Origin: Phycisphaerae bacterium
Lineage (GTDB): Bacteria > Planctomycetota > Phycisphaerae > Sedimentisphaerales > SG8-4
NCBI GenBank assembly: GCA_030614945.1
Contig: JAUXAH010000050.1
Coordinates: forward strand, 1-10,175
DNA: 10,175 bases
Direction of reading: 5' to 3'
Below the pieces are notes generated by a model. It searched no databases and was not told the origin of the DNA. It was given only the letters and a program-made list of their open reading frames with translations. This document shows, in pieces, positions 8,163-10,175 of the stretch (position 1 is its first letter; every line of letters starts with the position of its first letter). The position numbers and the translations under genes are program-made.

Positions 8163-8197
8163 GTATCTCGCTTCACGCTTCACGAGATACGCTTCAC
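8163..8197 (-). repeat. Five-unit heptamer tract over the EpsI stop codon
   Basis: On the minus strand five 7-base units follow each other without a gap: GTGAAGC, GTATCTC, GTGAAGC, GTGAAGC, GAGATAC. Units two and five are complementary, so the tract also forms a hairpin with a 9-base stem (8162-8170 with 8183-8191). The EpsI stop codon (8194-8196) lies inside the first unit, so the repeat has replaced or set the end of that gene. The remaining gap to the TPR start holds only the hairpin and ribosome site at 8111-8139. Confidence 0.8.
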
Positions 8198-8919
8198 TTT
8201 TCCCAATCAGGCCAATGTTCTCTTTCTAAAAGAGGCAAAATTACACCTAAAAGTTTTTCACTCGCCACCACTGCTGCCTCTTTTTTTGGATAAGTTTTCG
8301 CTCCGGAGTTCCCAAGAAAATTCCACTCAACTTTGCAAAAGTATACATACCTGGAAAAAATATTCTTATTGAGCACCCATCGAGCACCATCTCTGCTGTT
8401 TGTATAATCCTTGTTGACTTTAATAAGATATAAAACGGAAAACTTTTCACTCCTGCCCCAGTAATTGGCCCTTGTACTTTCAAACACGAGGTGTCTTCCC
8501 GGGATTTTCCGCTCGCTACCACCTTTCTTTATCTCGAATGTTACGCTATCAGATGCCAATCTCTGATGCCCAGTGCCCATATAACATTCTTCCGGCACGT
8601 GGGGCACTTTATCAGGCAGTTCGTAATAGGTGATAAACAACAAGCATTTACGAACGGCACTGTCAGCCGCTGCATCGGTATCTTCCAGAATCCATTGGAT
8701 ATAATCTTCCGTGCCCAAATTCTTAACAACCTCCTCGTTCTTGACTTTTCCTCTTGATACTACCTTGTAAGGTGCTAAGCTTTTTTCATCCAAACGGTCT
8801 AAAGTTTTTTTCAACGGAAAGGGCAGCTTCTCTACGTGCACCCATTCCATCGCAATCCCGGCTATTGCAAGCACTACTGCACATATTAAAAAGGCCGGCT
8901 GTGTATACGGTTTCATCAT
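8194..8919 (-). CDS. epsI: EpsI-family exosortase-associated protein
   Basis: The chosen ATG at 8919 gives 241 residues and is preceded by AAGGTGA 8 bases upstream; a second ATG follows at once, and another at 8940 lacks a ribosome site. The protein has one N-terminal membrane segment (about 9-25, AFLICAVVLAIAGIAMEW) and a periplasmic domain. The section LFITYYELPDKVPHVPEECYMGTG (residues 94-117, His107, Cys112) matches the conserved His-x-Pro...Cys...Gly region of EpsI/DUF3485 proteins, which are encoded beside exosortases or fused to their C-terminus. Here the gene is separate and starts 22 bases after the exosortase stop, so the two are surely co-transcribed. The biochemical role of EpsI is unsettled; a partner in processing of tagged proteins or in EPS assembly is the usual proposal. 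Confidence 0.85.
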   Translation of the reverse strand: MMKPYTQPAFLICAVVLAIAGIAMEWVHVEKLPFPLKKTLDRLDEKSLAPYKVVSRGKVKNEEVVKNLGTEDYIQWILEDTDAAADSAVRKCLLFITYYELPDKVPHVPEECYMGTGHQRLASDSVTFEIKKGGSERKIPGRHLVFESTRANYWGRSEKFSVLYLIKVNKDYTNSRDGARWVLNKNIFSRYVYFCKVEWNFLGNSGAKTYPKKEAAVVASEKLLGVILPLLEREHWPDWEK

Positions 8920-8927
8920 ATCCGGGC

Positions 8928-8934
8928 TCACCTT
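8928..8934 (-). promoter_or_regulatory. Ribosome binding site of epsI
   Basis: AAGGTGA on the minus strand lies 8 bases before the ATG at 8919 and supports this start over the ATG at 8940, which is preceded only by the heptamer remnant at the end of the exosortase gene. Confidence 0.6.
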
Positions 8935-8940
8935 TCTCAT

Positions 8941-8954
8941 TTCACGTGTCACGC
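8941..8954 (-). repeat. Two-unit heptamer remnant at the exosortase stop
   Basis: GCGTGAC and ACGTGAA stand side by side on the minus strand and contain the exosortase stop codon TGA. The units resemble the GTGAAGC family at 8163-8197. With only two degenerate units it is weak alone; it gains weight from similar tracts at the neighbouring junctions. Confidence 0.4.
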
Positions 8955-9946
8955 CTGCGAACCACAATATCCTCAGCAACAGCCCCTGTTTCTTCAATAA
9001 ACAAATTCGACATAAACCACGCAAGAAAGCCGTATAAGCCAAACGCTAATGGCAACATTGCTATACCGAGAACATCGTGATAAATACCCTGAGTGTACCT
9101 GGGATGTATCAACACATGAATAAATCCGGTAACTGTAACTCGTACAATATTGCAGAATATTGCTATCGGTATGGTGCTGGCCAACAAGACAATGCGCTGC
9201 CATATAGGTCTGTAGTGCAGATACGCCATAGCGACGCCCAGAGCCAGAAAGGCCATCAGCAGCCGCATCCCGCTGCAGGCCTCGGCCACATTAAGTGCAG
9301 GCTCCAGTCGTTGGCCCTCATAAATCACATCTATCACCACGCCGCTTGCCGTTGCTTCCAAAGAACTAACTAAATTCAGCAAAGCAGTTGCCACCTTAGC
9401 AGAGAGAAGTCGCATCGGCATCGTAAACGCAAAATAGTATCTCTGAGGCAATGGAACAGCAAAGACCAAAAATGCAACAGGCAGCCAGGTATATTTAGCC
9501 AGGCGCCAGCCGCCCAAAAACACTATGACCGCACCAAGTATCGCTATCATACCAATGGGCTGAAGGTACACGTATCCGGATGGGCTGGCTATGTTAAGAG
9601 GATGAAACACCAGCCCGCAAATTACAAAAAACAAACCCCAATAACTTTGCCTGATTTGAAGATTCAAAATCTCCCTTTTATGCTGGTTGATAAAGTACAA
9701 ACTAAAAAGCGGGATTAGAAAACCGTGCGACCAACTTGGGTCATTGACCCATCTGCGCACAATACTGCCAATTTCATTTCGGAAAAGGCAATAGAACAGC
9801 CCTCCAATTATCAACATCTTGACGTAATTATGCACGCCGAGTTCGCGCCAGCTTGTTCGTATTGCGTATTGCGTATTGCGTATTGCGTACGATGAATCCG
9901 CATCACGCTTCCCGCACGACGCATCACGCTTCATATTGTCCACCAT
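8942..9946 (-). CDS. xrt: Exosortase (membrane cysteine transpeptidase-like sorting enzyme)
   Basis: The longest frame from ATG 9946 is 334 residues. It is a polytopic membrane protein with the family's three catalytic positions intact: Cys224 in VAEACSGMRLL, Arg269 in FCNIVRVTVTG and His290 in GIYHDVLG. The early motif NDPSWSHGFLIP (68-79) is also typical. Exosortases recognise a C-terminal tag (a short motif such as PEP, a membrane helix and a basic end) and cleave or transfer the protein during export. Residues 6-31 (KRDASCGKRDADSSYAIRNTQYAIRT) are encoded by heptamer repeat DNA and are not expected in the family. The real start is therefore uncertain: ATG 9934 follows a weak GGTGGA, while Met44 (9817) would begin right at the first membrane segment but lacks a ribosome site. 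The EpsI partner follows directly. Confidence 0.93.
   Translation of the reverse strand: MVDNMKRDASCGKRDADSSYAIRNTQYAIRTSWRELGVHNYVKMLIIGGLFYCLFRNEIGSIVRRWVNDPSWSHGFLIPLFSLYFINQHKREILNLQIRQSYWGLFFVICGLVFHPLNIASPSGYVYLQPIGMIAILGAVIVFLGGWRLAKYTWLPVAFLVFAVPLPQRYYFAFTMPMRLLSAKVATALLNLVSSLEATASGVVIDVIYEGQRLEPALNVAEACSGMRLLMAFLALGVAMAYLHYRPIWQRIVLLASTIPIAIFCNIVRVTVTGFIHVLIHPRYTQGIYHDVLGIAMLPLAFGLYGFLAWFMSNLFIEETGAVAEDIVVRRRDT
9856..9932 (-). repeat. Eleven-unit heptanucleotide tract in the exosortase 5' end
   Basis: Read on the minus strand, 77 bases divide exactly into sevens: GAAGCGT, GATGCGT, CGTGCGG, GAAGCGT, GATGCGG, ATTCATC, GTACGCA, then ATACGCA three times, then ATACGAA. Two heptamer families (GAAGCGT-like and ATACGCA-like) are joined in one register. 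The tract lies within the open exosortase frame and produces a 7-residue protein periodicity (KRDASCG/KRDADSS, YAIRNTQ/YAIR). It resembles the short tandemly repeated repetitive (STRR) heptamers described in heterocystous cyanobacteria, although the unit sequences differ. Confidence 0.9.
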
Positions 9947-9949
9947 AAC

Positions 9950-9978
9950 TAAATTAGTTTTGCGTGTTTAGTTAACAA
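9950..9978 (-). promoter_or_regulatory. Possible promoter upstream of the exosortase
   Basis: In the AT-rich 37-base gap before the exosortase, TTGTTA (9973-9978) and AATTTA (9950-9955) are spaced by 17 bases on the minus strand. The gap also holds the palindromes GTTAAC (9971-9976) and AACTAAATTAGTT (9947-9959), which could be an operator. The boxes are poor matches and AT-rich DNA gives such pairs easily. If real, transcription would begin near the ATG at 9946 and favour a downstream exosortase start. Confidence 0.2.
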
Positions 9979-9983
9979 AACTA

Positions 9984-10175
9984 TTAAAACCAGTTGGGTA
10001 TAGGCCTGCGGGTATAGTAGTCTCTATCCGCAAAATTACGGTCATAAACAAAACCGAATCCGTAAGTTGCCCTGAACGCATTTCTCAAGACCGCACGCCA
10101 CCTGGAGGTTGGATGTGTGCCGACATTGATTAAATCGTTCGGCTTAATAAAGAAATCCGGTTGTTCTCCTCGTGC
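9984..10175 (-). CDS. Polysaccharide export protein (Wza/SLBB type), C-terminal 63 residues
   Basis: The frame is open from the window edge to a TAA at 9984-9986; the 5' part of the gene lies outside. The start of the fragment, QPDFFIKPNDLINVGTHP, has the form of the last export-protein segment (residue-rich in the pattern DF..KPNDLI.V, as in the end of SLBB-type proteins). The tail that follows, RNAFRATYGFGFVYDRNFADRDYY, is one I associate with planctomycete export proteins. This would be the outer-membrane channel partner of the Wzc-like protein encoded downstream. The assignment rests on a short fragment plus context, and domains further upstream cannot be seen. Confidence 0.7.
   Translation of the reverse strand, partial: ARGEQPDFFIKPNDLINVGTHPTSRWRAVLRNAFRATYGFGFVYDRNFADRDYYTRRPIPNWF

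Noticed and set aside
8110..8176. GTG start at 8176 for the TPR protein
   Set aside because: The added residues are partly encoded by the heptamer tract and the GC hairpin, and the ATG at 8110 has its own ribosome site next to a typical N-terminal anchor.
7890..8372. Plus-strand 160-codon frame across the TPR/EpsI junction
   Set aside because: It runs antisense through two supported genes and the repeat tract, with no recognisable domain.
8920..9042. Extended EpsI start at 9042 overlapping the exosortase
   Set aside because: The extension lies in another frame of the exosortase's last codons; the ATG at 8919 has a good ribosome site and gives the expected length and N-terminal helix.
9856..9932. 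CRISPR array or transposon end
   Set aside because: The units are only 7 bases, with no spacers, and no transposase is encoded nearby.

Overview
The window reads as a single-strand (minus) exopolysaccharide assembly and exosortase gene cluster from a Gram-negative-type bacterium. I infer a planctomycete, probably of the Phycisphaerae side. The reasons are the pairing of an exosortase and an EpsI-family protein with Wza/Wzc-type export genes, the outer-membrane export protein tail (RNAFRATYGFGFVYDRNF), a membrane-anchored giant TPR protein, mid-range GC, and many short heptanucleotide repeats. The taxonomic call is an inference from remembered similarity, not a search result.

Layout in transcription order, from high to low coordinates: (1) the last 63 codons of a polysaccharide export protein (10175-9984); (2) an integral-membrane exosortase with an intact Cys/Arg/His catalytic set (9946-8942); (3) an EpsI-family exosortase partner (8919-8194); (4) a giant TPR protein of about 1657 residues with one N-terminal membrane anchor (8110-3137); (5) a Wzc-like polysaccharide co-polymerase/tyrosine autokinase (3068-822); (6) the first 251 codons of an extended SDR nucleotide-sugar 4-epimerase close to the WbpP/TviC type (753-1, cut by the window edge). 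All genes point the same way and no gap exceeds about 85 bases, so one operon is likely. No PEP-CTERM-type substrate protein lies in the window.

Together the genes suggest this scheme. The epimerase supplies UDP-linked sugars, the Wzc-like protein controls chain length and export with the Wza-like protein, and the exosortase with EpsI processes C-terminally tagged surface proteins, perhaps coupling them to the polymer. The TPR protein is a likely periplasmic scaffold.

The most unusual signal is at DNA level. Nearly every gene junction carries a small repeat: an 11-unit heptamer tract inside the 5' end of the exosortase gene, a two-unit remnant at its stop codon, a five-unit heptamer tract over the EpsI stop, a four-unit heptamer-like tract just upstream of the Wzc-like start, and a 47-base palindromic element between the Wzc-like gene and the epimerase. 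A related patch lies inside the TPR coding sequence. Because seven is not a multiple of three, the exosortase tract could act as a frame switch. All intergenic stretches are under 100 bases; there are no long gene-free regions, and I see no RNA genes, CRISPR arrays or insertion sequences.
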